Below are positions 7,742-16,219 of a stretch of 64,000 nt of DNA, piece after piece. A program made the position numbers and the translations under genes. Origin of the DNA: Gudongella sp049310905 (GTDB lineage: Bacteria > Bacillota > Clostridia > Tissierellales > Tissierellaceae); contig NZ_JBMEMN010000009.1 in assembly GCF_049310905.1 (NCBI RefSeq), positions 1-64,000 on the forward strand, read 5' to 3'. The notes beneath the pieces were generated by a model. It worked only from the letters and a program-made list of their open reading frames with translations, was not told the origin of the DNA and searched no databases. Position 1 is the first letter of the stretch; each line of letters starts with the position of its first letter.

Positions 7742-8893
7742 TTATCTTAAGATTTTGCTTGCAATAACCATTTTTTGAACTTCAGATGTACCCTCGTAGA
7801 TTTCGGTAATCTTGGCATCTCTGAACATTCTCTCAACAGGGTAATCCCTTGTATATCCATAGCCACCGTGAAGCTGGATTGATTTTGTAGTTACTTCCAT
7901 GGCAACCTCTGATGCAAATAACTTGGCCATTGCAGCCTCGGAGCTGTAGTTTCTGTTCATATCCTTAGTATATGCAGCCCTGTATACAAGAAGTCTTGCT
8001 GCATCTATTTTTGTTTGAAGATCGGCTATGGTAAATTGGGTGTTCTGGAATGCGGAGATTGGTTTTCCAAACTGCTTTCTCTCTTTTGTATATTTTACTG
8101 CCTGGTCCAGGGATCCCTGTGCTATTCCAAGAGCTTGTGCAGCTATACCAATTCTTCCACCATCGAGGGTTGACATTGCAATCATAAATCCCTTGCCCTT
8201 GGGTCCAAGAAGATTTTCCTTTGGAACCATTACATCCTTAAAAATCAATTCAGTTGTTGAGCTTCCCTTGATTCCAAGCTTGTGCTCAGTTTTTCCGATT
8301 GAAAATCCTTCCATGTCCGTATCCATGATAAAAGCTGAAATGCCTTTATTTCCCTTGGATTTGTCGGTCATTGCCAAAACTACATAGGTGTGTGCGTAAC
8401 CACCGTTTGTAATAAATATCTTTGTACCGTTGACTCTGTAGAAATCTCCTTCTTCCACAGCTACAGTCTGCTGCATGGCTGCGTCCGTACCTGCATTAGG
8501 CTCAGTAAGACCGAATGCCCCAAGTCTTTTTCCACTGGCCAGAGGGATAAGATACTTTTGTTTTTGCTCTTCCGTGCCATATGTATATATGGGATTACAT
8601 GCCAAAGAGGTATGAGCTGAAAGGATAACTCCAGTTGTACCACAAACCTTTGACAACTCCTCCACAGCAAGTATGTATGATAGATTATCTCCATCAGAGC
8701 CACCGTACTTGCTTTCAAAAGGTATTCCCATCATTCCGATTTCGCTCATCTTTCTTACGGTTTCTTCTGGGAATCGTTCCTCCTCGTCAATATCAGCTGC
8801 TATTGGTTCAACCTCTTTTTCTGCAAATTCTCTGAAAAGTTTTTGCATCATCGCCTGCTTTGGGCTAAGATCAAAATTCATTCCTTTGTTCAA
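7742..8893 (-). CDS. bcd: Short-chain acyl-CoA (butyryl-CoA-type) dehydrogenase
   Basis: A flavin-dependent acyl-CoA dehydrogenase of 383 residues, the family's usual length. Visible signatures are LTEPNAGTDAA and FITNGG in the middle beta domain, TLDGGRIGIAAQALGIA, and the C-terminal QLHGGYGYTRDYPVERMFRDAKI followed by EIYEGTSE, which holds the catalytic Glu. With etfBA directly downstream the likely reaction is crotonyl-CoA/butyryl-CoA interconversion, as in clostridial butyrate or amino-acid fermentation; branched or short-chain specificity cannot be excluded. The start is TTG at 8893, preferred because GGGAGTGG precedes it at good spacing, while an ATG 12 bases later is crowded by its own weak site. 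No crotonase, thiolase or hydroxybutyryl-CoA dehydrogenase gene is nearby. Confidence 0.92.
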   Translation of the reverse strand: MNKGMNFDLSPKQAMMQKLFREFAEKEVEPIAADIDEEERFPEETVRKMSEIGMMGIPFESKYGGSDGDNLSYILAVEELSKVCGTTGVILSAHTSLACNPIYTYGTEEQKQKYLIPLASGKRLGAFGLTEPNAGTDAAMQQTVAVEEGDFYRVNGTKIFITNGGYAHTYVVLAMTDKSKGNKGISAFIMDTDMEGFSIGKTEHKLGIKGSSTTELIFKDVMVPKENLLGPKGKGFMIAMSTLDGGRIGIAAQALGIAQGSLDQAVKYTKERKQFGKPISAFQNTQFTIADLQTKIDAARLLVYRAAYTKDMNRNYSSEAAMAKLFASEVAMEVTTKSIQLHGGYGYTRDYPVERMFRDAKITEIYEGTSEVQKMVIASKILR

Positions 8894-8979
8894 ATAAATC
8901 CACTCCCTTCTTATTGCGTTAAATAATTAACATAAATCTTCAAAAAAATATCGCCACTAATTTGCTACCTACAGATTCT

Positions 8980-9007
8980 ATTATAGACCAACGTAAATAT
9001 AAATCAA
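8980..9007 (-). promoter_or_regulatory. Putative promoter of bcd-etfB-etfA (within the 308-bp gap 8894-9201)
   Basis: On the minus strand TTGATT and TATAAT are spaced 16 bases apart, giving an untranslated leader of about 80 bases before the TTG start of the dehydrogenase. The gap 8894-9201 also holds a weak + strand pair (TTGGAT at 9137, TAAACA at 9160, spacer 17) for the lipoprotein gene at 9202. I see no riboswitch, operator or small gene in the remaining sequence. Confidence 0.6.
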
Positions 9008-9201
9008 GGTTTTCGATAAAAATTGATAAAAATTTCTCAAATAGTTTATTTTTGAGTATTATTCTGAAAAGGTTATAAGTTTGACTTTCCTTCGGATTAG
9101 GGTGCGAGGACTAGATTCACCTGTGGGATTAACATTTTGGATAGAGGGTAAAAATTGGCTAAACAAAATACTATACAAGAATAAAAAACGAGGTGTGAGT
9201 A

Positions 9202-9882
9202 ATGAGAAAGCCACAGAGTATAGGATTAGTGATATTTGTAGTATTGGCTATTGGGATAATGCTGCCCGGGTGCACTGCTGTAGAGGAAAAACCCGAGCCT
9301 AGTGAGATACCTGTTGAGACTGTTGAGGAGCCAGATGAGGCTCCATCTGAATTTGTTGAGGAGGCATCGGAGGAAGCCAAGGAGCTATGCAATATTGATA
9401 ACAGCGAAAAGGCACTAATGAAGCAGCTGGCGTTTATACATGAGGGTAATACAATAACCCTTGGTGATATAGTAGATGAGGATAAAATGGAGCTTCTATT
9501 TGGAGTAGCAACTGATACTAAAACCCATACCTATTCCAAGGATGATGGAAGAAATATGGATCAGCTTATTGGACTTACAGAAAAAGAATACTCATATGAG
9601 GGTCTTGTTATAAAGACTATCGAGGCAAAGGACAGTGTAGAGCCTTTTATTTTCAGTGTGGAAATAACCGATTCAAGATATCAGGCATTAAGAAAGGTCA
9701 AGGTTGGAGACAGCTATGAGGTCCTCAGGGAATCATATCCTGAGGGAGTACTTCTAGGAGGAGAGCTTACTGATCAGGAGGATGACTACAGATACGAGCC
9801 CTTTGATTATGTTAATGTTATGACCTTCCACATTAAGAATAGGATGGTTGAAAGCATCACAATGAATAGACTCTTGGATTAA
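9202..9882 (+). CDS. Lipoprotein of unknown function
   Basis: A 226-residue lipoprotein with lipobox LPGC (Cys24), then a Pro/Glu-rich acidic spacer (about residues 28-60) and a soluble domain of about 165 residues. The C-terminal half (DSYEVLRESYPEG..., then YVNVMTFHIKNRMVESITM) resembles the repeated small beta-alpha modules of Firmicutes surface lipoproteins that end in a 'shows no hits' class; I recognise no catalytic residues. GAGGTG is 8 bases upstream of the ATG. It stands alone between the bcd operon and the riboflavin operon. Confidence 0.7.
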   Translation: MRKPQSIGLVIFVVLAIGIMLPGCTAVEEKPEPSEIPVETVEEPDEAPSEFVEEASEEAKELCNIDNSEKALMKQLAFIHEGNTITLGDIVDEDKMELLFGVATDTKTHTYSKDDGRNMDQLIGLTEKEYSYEGLVIKTIEAKDSVEPFIFSVEITDSRYQALRKVKVGDSYEVLRESYPEGVLLGGELTDQEDDYRYEPFDYVNVMTFHIKNRMVESITMNRLLD

Positions 9883-9917
9883 GAGACAACAGGTGCCTTT
9901 GTTTGATGAATTGTAAA

Positions 9918-9946
9918 TTGACAAGCTTCCATATTAATGATATAGT
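9918..9946 (+). promoter_or_regulatory. Promoter of the riboflavin operon
   Basis: A consensus -35 TTGACA (9918-9923) and TATAGT -10 (9941-9946) are separated by exactly 17 bases. Transcription would start near 9953, about 15 bases before the FMN riboswitch aptamer. Confidence 0.85.
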
Positions 9947-9968
9947 TTTCTCGAACTTAATATTAAAT

Positions 9969-10071
9969 CTTCAGGGCAGGGCGAAATTCCCTACCGGCGG
10001 TAAAGCCCGCGAGCCGTAAGGCTGATTCGGTTAAATTCCGAAGCCGACAGTAAAGTCTGGATGAAAGAAGA
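9969..10071 (+). promoter_or_regulatory. FMN riboswitch (RFN element)
   Basis: All conserved RFN blocks are present in order: TCAGGGCAGGG, GAAATTCCCTACCGGCGGT, AAGCCCGCGAGCC, GATTCGGTTAAATTCCGAAGCCGACAGT split over its hairpin, and AGTCTGGATGAAAGAAGA at the 3' side of P1. It is directly upstream of ribD. FMN binding should favour the terminator at 10108-10135 and turn the operon off. The 5' P1 bases TCAGGGC (9971-9977) are exactly complementary to GCCCTGA (10108-10114), the terminator's left arm, giving a plausible antiterminator in the absence of FMN. Confidence 0.97.
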
Positions 10072-10107
10072 TAGTTAATTATTCAAAGTATATTGTGGAT
10101 ACTACAA

Positions 10108-10135
10108 GCCCTGATTTTTTAATCAGGGCATTTTT
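10108..10135 (+). terminator. Expression-platform terminator of the FMN riboswitch
   Basis: A 9-bp perfect stem (10108-10116 with 10121-10129, TTTT loop) followed by T5. It lies between the aptamer and ribD, so premature termination is the control mechanism. Confidence 0.92.
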
Positions 10136-10152
10136 GTGTTCAAGGAGGTCTT

Positions 10153-11250
10153 ATGGACGAGAAATATATGGAATATGCATTGGAACTGGCAGAAAAGGGA
10201 TCAGGTTTTACAAATCCAAACCCTCTTGTGGGAGCGGTTATTGTAAAAGATGGAAGGATAGTTGGAGAAGGGTACCATCAATACTACGGTGGACCCCATG
10301 CAGAAGTAAATGCATTCCACAATGCAAGAGAAGATGTTAAAGGGGCAACAATGTATGTTACCTTGGAACCATGCTCCCATTATGGAAAGACTCCTCCATG
10401 TGTGGATGCAATAATAAAAAGAGGCATCAAGAAAGTAGTAATCGGTATGGAAGACCCAAACCCATTAGTATCAGGCAGGGGAGTTAAGATCCTTCAGAAA
10501 AATGGAATTGAGGTCATCACCGGACTGCTCGAGGATAAATGTAGAGTACAAAATGAAATCTTCATAAAATATATAACCACAAAAAAGCCATTTTGCATAT
10601 TCAAGTCTGCAATGACCTTGGATGGCAAAATTTCAACCCGAACGGGAGATTCCAGATGGGTGAGCGGTGAAGAGTCAAGGAAGCATGTACACAGGTTAAG
10701 GCAAAGGGTAGCTGGAATTTTAGTAGGAGTAGGTACTGCAATTGCAGATGACCCCATGCTAACCACTAGACTTGAGGGGCAGGAGACTAAAAATCCCATC
10801 CGAATTATAGTTGACTCAAAGGGAAAATTGCCCATAAACTCAAAAATTGTGGAGACATCTGGAGAGGTCAGGACAATACTTGTCACTACGGACCTTTCAC
10901 CTAAGGATAAGCTTGAAGCACTTGCTGACAAGGGATTGGAAATAATGAAGTCTCCAGTCAAGGAAGGAAGGGTCGATATACCTCTCACATTGTCAAGATT
11001 AGGTGAAATGGGAATAGACAGCATATTGGTGGAAGGTGGAAGCACAATTGGATATTCATTCCTGGAGGAAGGGATGATAGATAAGGTTCTTTTCTTTATC
11101 GCTCCCAAGCTCATAGGGGGAGATGAGTCTAAAACCCCTCTTGGAGGCAAGGGCATAAACCTGATGAAGGATGCAATAAACCTTGAGAATATTGAAATAC
11201 GAATGTTTGGTGAAGATATACTGGTAACAGGTTATCCCGTAGGGAGGTGA
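10153..11250 (+). CDS. ribD: Bifunctional diaminohydroxyphosphoribosylaminopyrimidine deaminase / reductase
   Basis: RibD, 365 residues, catalyses the second and third steps of riboflavin synthesis from GTP. The N-terminal zinc deaminase domain shows HAE (His49, Glu51) and PCSHYGKTPPC (Cys74, Cys83). The C-terminal reductase domain begins near residue 148 (SAMTLDGKI) and carries SRWVSGEESR, ILVGVGTAIADDPMLT and VEGGSTI for NADPH and substrate binding. AAGGAGG lies 6 bases before the ATG. First gene of the operon under the FMN riboswitch. Confidence 0.97.
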   Translation: MDEKYMEYALELAEKGSGFTNPNPLVGAVIVKDGRIVGEGYHQYYGGPHAEVNAFHNAREDVKGATMYVTLEPCSHYGKTPPCVDAIIKRGIKKVVIGMEDPNPLVSGRGVKILQKNGIEVITGLLEDKCRVQNEIFIKYITTKKPFCIFKSAMTLDGKISTRTGDSRWVSGEESRKHVHRLRQRVAGILVGVGTAIADDPMLTTRLEGQETKNPIRIIVDSKGKLPINSKIVETSGEVRTILVTTDLSPKDKLEALADKGLEIMKSPVKEGRVDIPLTLSRLGEMGIDSILVEGGSTIGYSFLEEGMIDKVLFFIAPKLIGGDESKTPLGGKGINLMKDAINLENIEIRMFGEDILVTGYPVGR

Positions 11251-11256
11251 TTGAAA

Positions 11257-11907
11257 TTGTTCACAGGAATAATTGAGGAAATAGGTACGATAAAGGCCAT
11301 AACAAAAAGTGAAAAGGCAGCAAGAATCAGCATTGATGCGACAAAGGTACTGGAAGATGTAAAGCTTGGAGACAGTATCTCAACAAATGGTGTATGTCTA
11401 ACGGTTACGGATTTTTCAAAGAGTAATTTTACTGTGGATGTGATGGCGGAAACCATAAGAAGAAGTAATCTTGGACACTTGTCACCTGGAATGGAGGTAA
11501 ATCTGGAAAGGGCTCTAAAGGCAAGCGACAGGCTGGGAGGTCACATTGTAAGCGGACATATTGACGGGACCGGAAGAATTGTTGACCTGAAGAAGGAGGA
11601 CAATGCAGTCTGGATAACTGTCTCAGCGGAAAGAGAGCTGCTTAAGTATATCATCTCCAAGGGTTCCATAGCCATTGACGGTATAAGTCTAACAGTGGCT
11701 TATGTGGATGAAAGTGTGTTCAAGGTATCCATCATTCCTCACACCAAGGAGTACACAACACTTCTCTACAAGAAGGTTGGTGATGTGGTCAATCTTGAGT
11801 GTGATCTTGTAGGAAAATATATTGAGAAGCTTATGTCTTATGGAAGGACAGAAGACACTGGCAGTAAAATAGACATGGCTTTTCTGCAGAAAAATGGATT
11901 TGTGTAA
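11257..11907 (+). CDS. ribE: Riboflavin synthase (alpha subunit)
   Basis: Riboflavin synthase, 216 residues, dismutates two 6,7-dimethyl-8-ribityllumazine to riboflavin. Two homologous lipocalin-like halves are visible: MFTGIIEEIG...GDSISTNGVCLTV and LGGHIVSGHIDGTG...GSIAIDGISLTV, with the family's MAETIRRSNLG segment between. I place the start at the TTG at 11257, because synthases begin MFTGIIE and GGAGG is then 9 bases away; the TTG at 11251 would leave only 3 bases. The binding site sits inside the last codons of ribD. Confidence 0.95.
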   Translation: MFTGIIEEIGTIKAITKSEKAARISIDATKVLEDVKLGDSISTNGVCLTVTDFSKSNFTVDVMAETIRRSNLGHLSPGMEVNLERALKASDRLGGHIVSGHIDGTGRIVDLKKEDNAVWITVSAERELLKYIISKGSIAIDGISLTVAYVDESVFKVSIIPHTKEYTTLLYKKVGDVVNLECDLVGKYIEKLMSYGRTEDTGSKIDMAFLQKNGFV

Positions 11908-11920
11908 AGGAGAAGATAAT

Positions 11921-13132
<1,212 letters not shown>

Positions 13133-13594
13133 ATGAAAATCTATGAGGGAAATCTTATTGGAGAAGGCTTGAAATTTGGAATAGTTGTTGGAAGGTTCAA
13201 TGAATTTATTGGATCAAAACTCCTGGGAGGAGCAATCGATGCATTGAAAAGACACGGTGTTGAGGAAGAAGACATTGAGGTTGCATGGGTTCCGGGGGCG
13301 TTTGAGATTCCTTTGGCGGCAAAGAAAATGGGCAATTCAGAGAAATATGATGGGGTAATTACCCTTGGAGCGGTCATAAGAGGTTCCACTCCACACTTTG
13401 ACTATGTATCCAGTGAGGTTACCAAAGGGGTTGCTCATGTTTCACTTGAATCAAATGTACCGGTCATTTTTGGCGTTCTAACCACCGATACAATTGAACA
13501 GGCCATAGAAAGAGCAGGAACAAAGGCTGGAAACAAAGGTTATGATGCCGCAATGACGGCAATTGAAATGGCAAATCTGTTGAAGCAGATCTAG
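13133..13594 (+). CDS. ribH: 6,7-dimethyl-8-ribityllumazine synthase
   Basis: Lumazine synthase, 153 residues, condenses the ribitylaminopyrimidine with DHBP. Family motifs: GIVVGRFNEFI, VPGAFEIPLAAK, GAVIRGSTPHFDYV (with the catalytic His) and VPVIFGVLTTDTIEQA...RAGTKAGNKG. It starts immediately after the ribBA stop. Such proteins assemble as pentamers or 60-mers in the cytosol. Confidence 0.97.
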   Translation: MKIYEGNLIGEGLKFGIVVGRFNEFIGSKLLGGAIDALKRHGVEEEDIEVAWVPGAFEIPLAAKKMGNSEKYDGVITLGAVIRGSTPHFDYVSSEVTKGVAHVSLESNVPVIFGVLTTDTIEQAIERAGTKAGNKGYDAAMTAIEMANLLKQI

Positions 13595-13605
13595 AGGAGG
13601 ATACT

Positions 13606-14268
13606 ATGCCTTTGAGAATGGAGAATGTTAGGACCATATTTCTCGACTATGACGGAACTTTGCATAATAGCATGACAATATATGCACCTGCCTTTAAGAG
13701 GGCCTACGAGAATCTTGTTGACAAAGGCCATGCTGAACCAAAATCTTGGTCAGATGAAGAAATATCAAAATGGATAGGTTTCAATCCCAAAGAGATGTGG
13801 GAAAAGTTTATGCCTGATCTAAGCAAGGAATCAAGGGATTTTAGCAGTGACCTGATTGGCAGAGAGATGAATGAGTTGATCAGGAGAGGATACCCTGAAT
13901 TGTACGAAAATGCCATTGATACCCTGGAGTACCTTAAGAACAAGGGATACATCCTTGTATTTTTAAGCAACTGCAGGAAAGAATACATGGAGAACCACAG
14001 GGAGCTTTTCAGTCTGGAGAGATATTTTGACAATATGATCTGCTCGGAAGAATATGGCTTCATGCAGAAGGAGGACATATTGAAAAAAGTAGTAGATAAT
14101 TACCCCTGGGACATGGTAATGGTCGGTGACAGGAAAAAAGACCTGGATGCAGGCAAGGCCAGTGGAATTTTTACAATCGGTTGCAAATACGGATTTGGAA
14201 CAGAAGAGGAGCTTACCGGTGCGGATACATTGATAGATGACATCTCAGAACTGAAGAATATATTCTAG
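13606..14268 (+). CDS. HAD-family phosphatase in the riboflavin operon
   Basis: A 220-residue haloacid-dehalogenase-superfamily phosphatase. Motif I is FLDYDGTLH (nucleophile Asp14, general acid Asp16), motif II VFLSNC, motif III Lys near FMQKEDILKK, and motif IV MVGDRKKDLDAG. A helical cap (about residues 20-95) marks it as subclass I. It begins 11 bases after ribH with GGAGG in front, so it is very likely the last gene of the rib transcript. The riboflavin pathway needs a phosphatase for the ribitylamino-pyrimidine phosphate, a role filled by HAD enzymes in other bacteria; this gene is a good candidate, by position only. Confidence 0.85.
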   Translation: MPLRMENVRTIFLDYDGTLHNSMTIYAPAFKRAYENLVDKGHAEPKSWSDEEISKWIGFNPKEMWEKFMPDLSKESRDFSSDLIGREMNELIRRGYPELYENAIDTLEYLKNKGYILVFLSNCRKEYMENHRELFSLERYFDNMICSEEYGFMQKEDILKKVVDNYPWDMVMVGDRKKDLDAGKASGIFTIGCKYGFGTEEELTGADTLIDDISELKNIF

Positions 14269-14310
14269 CATAGGTTAAAGACATTAATATGGATTAGGAG
14301 GGTTCCTTTT

Positions 14311-14352
14311 GTAACAAGTGTTACGGAACTATATCTGATTAGGTGCTATGAT
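14311..14352 (+). promoter_or_regulatory. CRP/FNR-type palindrome and promoter of the cupin gene
   Basis: GTAACA-AG-TGTTAC (14311-14324) is a perfect palindrome of the TAACA-N2-TGTTA form used by PrfA-like members of the CRP/FNR family. A -10 TATGAT follows at 14347-14352, with no recognisable -35 (CGGAAC). If transcription starts about 7 bases after the -10, the palindrome is centred close to -41.5, the class II activator position. Confidence 0.6.
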
Positions 14353-14387
14353 ATAACCATACAATATTAACTTTTGGAGGTATAGAG

Positions 14388-14702
14388 ATGATAGAGCAGG
14401 TATTCAATTATTCAACGACGGATGATTTTGCAGTGGAAAAGCTTATATTCGACGACAACATCAACTACATTCATATGGTGTTTAACAAGGATGAAGGACT
14501 ACCAGAGCATTTTTCAAACTCAAACGTATACATGACAGTACTAAGGGGAACACTTTCGATAGCACTCGGTGACCAGGAGGTACACAGGTATCCAAAGGGA
14601 AGCATATTGAAGATTCCAGTGGATATTAAGATGAATGTAAAGAACAGAGATGAAGAGACACTGGAGCTTATTGTTGTGAAGGCACCGGCACCAGTCAAGT
14701 AA
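14388..14702 (+). CDS. Small single-domain cupin protein
   Basis: A 104-residue one-domain cupin. The first cupin block is degenerate (GLPEHFSNSNVYMTVLRGTLSIAL), retaining one His and the LRG.L strand, and the second is YPKGSILKIPVDIKM, where the usual His is absent. Metal binding may therefore be weak and a ligand-binding or sensory role is as likely as catalysis. GGAGG lies 8 bases before the ATG. The upstream CRP/FNR-like site suggests activation under a metabolic or redox signal. Confidence 0.8.
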   Translation: MIEQVFNYSTTDDFAVEKLIFDDNINYIHMVFNKDEGLPEHFSNSNVYMTVLRGTLSIALGDQEVHRYPKGSILKIPVDIKMNVKNRDEETLELIVVKAPAPVK

Positions 14703-14707
14703 GTCAT

Positions 14708-14740
14708 AATACCACTTCGAAGAAATTACGGAGTGGTATT
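14708..14740 (+). terminator. Hairpin after the cupin gene
   Basis: A 9-bp perfect stem (14708-14716 with 14732-14740) directly follows the cupin stop. The downstream sequence is only moderately T-rich, so termination strength is uncertain. Confidence 0.55.
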
Positions 14741-14781
14741 GCTTTGTCCAAAAGTTAACTATAGACTTTTCTTAACAATTG

Positions 14782-14824
14782 TTGCATTAAGGACAGTTTA
14801 AAAATAAAATAGACAAATATGTCT
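14782..14824 (+). promoter_or_regulatory. Promoter of the ClC gene with a short palindrome over the start site
   Basis: TTGCAT (14782-14787), 17-base spacer, TAAAAT (14805-14810). Immediately after the -10 lies AGACA-AATA-TGTCT (14811-14824), an inverted repeat that would cover the transcription start and could be a repressor site. Confidence 0.55.
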
Positions 14825-14858
14825 AAAAGTAAAAATACTTATACACAGGGAGATGATC

Positions 14859-16142
14859 ATGGGAAAGATACAGGATTACGTAGGAAAGTATATGATAAAG
14901 TGGCTATTTGTAGCCACACTGGTTGGAATAGGAGGAGGAATTTTTGCATCCATCCTTAAGAAATCAATAGGATTTGTATCAGAATACGGAGATATTTTCC
15001 CCGTCTATCTGGCACCAGCAATTGGAGGGATGATCCTTATATTTATATACAAATGGGATAAGATGGCTGCAGGATTTGGAACAGACCACTACATATGTGA
15101 GGTAAACCAAAAGGAAGACTACATGAAATGCAAGAACCTATTCAGTAAGCTTTTGGCAACATCAGTTACCCTTGGCTTCAAGGGAAGTGGTGGGGTTGAG
15201 GGACCGATGCTTGTGATGGGTGGAGGAATTGCTGAAATAATTTCAAAAATTCCTTTTCTATCAAAGTTCTTTGATGCTCATGATAAGAGAATCCTTACAA
15301 TATGCGGTGCTGCGGGAGCAATCGGTGCCATTTTCAGGTCACCTCTTGGGGGTGGAATTTTTGTTGTGGAGATACTTTACCATTCATCCCTGCACTACGG
15401 AGACCTTTTTCCAGCGATGCTGTCTTCAACGATGGGCTTTATTGTCTACAGCATGATTTCAAAATCAACGCCCTTGTTTGAGATGCCCGATTATATACCG
15501 GATGTTTACAATATTCCATGGTTCATAATAACTGCGATTCTAGCAGGAATAGTATCTATTGTCTTTATGAAGATATTTACAAAAATCAAGAACACTTTTG
15601 ATGTAATGCCACTTAAGACTTTTCACCCAGTAATAGGCGGTGCCCTGACTGGTGTGGTAATTATTTTCTTTCCGGAAGTATCAGGTCTTGGTAATGAAAT
15701 GATTCAGAGTCTAATTGATATAAACTTTCCAATAACATATCTTATATTGCTGCTTTTGGCAAAGATACTTGCAGCGTCATTTACAATAGGCTCTGGAGGA
15801 AGTGCAGGTCTTGTTATTCCAGCATTGTTCATTGGAGCCATTTCAGGAAATCTAGTGACAAGTGTAATTTCAGGTGGAGGAGATTTGGCTTTGGGCTCCT
15901 CTCTTGTAATTACTGGGATGGCAGCCAGCCTTGCCAGTATTGCCAATGTTCCGGTGGCAGCTGCAGTAATGCTTATGGAGATGGTCGGACTTAGACTTGG
16001 AGTACCTGCCACAATTGGAAGCATAATAGGCTATGCAATTGGTCATTCTCAGGTAATCTACGGAATCACCTGTCCCAATGAATGGCAGTATTCTGAGCTT
16101 TCGAAGCTTAAAAGGTTTGACGCAAATACAGAGAGTCATTAA
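14859..16142 (+). CDS. ClC-family chloride channel/transporter
   Basis: A 427-residue integral membrane protein of the ClC family with about ten or more hydrophobic segments and no cytoplasmic CBS tail. The gating-glutamate loop reads GSGGVEGP (equivalent to GREGP), the next helix GAAGAIGAIFRSPLGGGIFVVE, and the third selectivity segment GSGGSAGLVIPALFIG. The first anion-coordinating loop (GSGIP in E. coli) appears as GFGTDHY, so the usual central Ser is missing; fluoride- or other anion-selective ClC branches also vary here, and selectivity cannot be assigned. The start at 14859 is favoured by GGGAG 6 bases upstream. Confidence 0.9.
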   Translation: MGKIQDYVGKYMIKWLFVATLVGIGGGIFASILKKSIGFVSEYGDIFPVYLAPAIGGMILIFIYKWDKMAAGFGTDHYICEVNQKEDYMKCKNLFSKLLATSVTLGFKGSGGVEGPMLVMGGGIAEIISKIPFLSKFFDAHDKRILTICGAAGAIGAIFRSPLGGGIFVVEILYHSSLHYGDLFPAMLSSTMGFIVYSMISKSTPLFEMPDYIPDVYNIPWFIITAILAGIVSIVFMKIFTKIKNTFDVMPLKTFHPVIGGALTGVVIIFFPEVSGLGNEMIQSLIDINFPITYLILLLLAKILAASFTIGSGGSAGLVIPALFIGAISGNLVTSVISGGGDLALGSSLVITGMAASLASIANVPVAAAVMLMEMVGLRLGVPATIGSIIGYAIGHSQVIYGITCPNEWQYSELSKLKRFDANTESH

Positions 16143-16148
16143 TATATG

Positions 16149-16178
16149 GGAATCTGATGGGAATCAGGTTCCTTTTTT
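16149..16178 (+). terminator. Terminator of the ClC gene
   Basis: A 10-bp stem with one G-U pair (16149-16158 with 16163-16172, GGGA loop) followed by T6, seven bases after the stop. Confidence 0.85.
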
Positions 16179-16219
16179 AGTGTATGCATGTTATTATTAT
16201 GTCATGGAGGGGTGAAAAC

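Noticed and set aside
10494..11156. Long open frame (about 220 codons) on the minus strand inside ribD
   Set aside because: It is the complement of a well-supported ribD, shows no ribosome binding site or recognisable protein pattern, and arises from codon bias. The same holds for long complements inside etfA (6143-6691), the GntP gene (27689-28255) and the KdpD-like gene (39338-40006).
11251..11256. TTG at 11251 as riboflavin synthase start
   Set aside because: Spacing to GGAGG is only 3 bases and the family begins MFTGIIE, which corresponds to the TTG at 11257.
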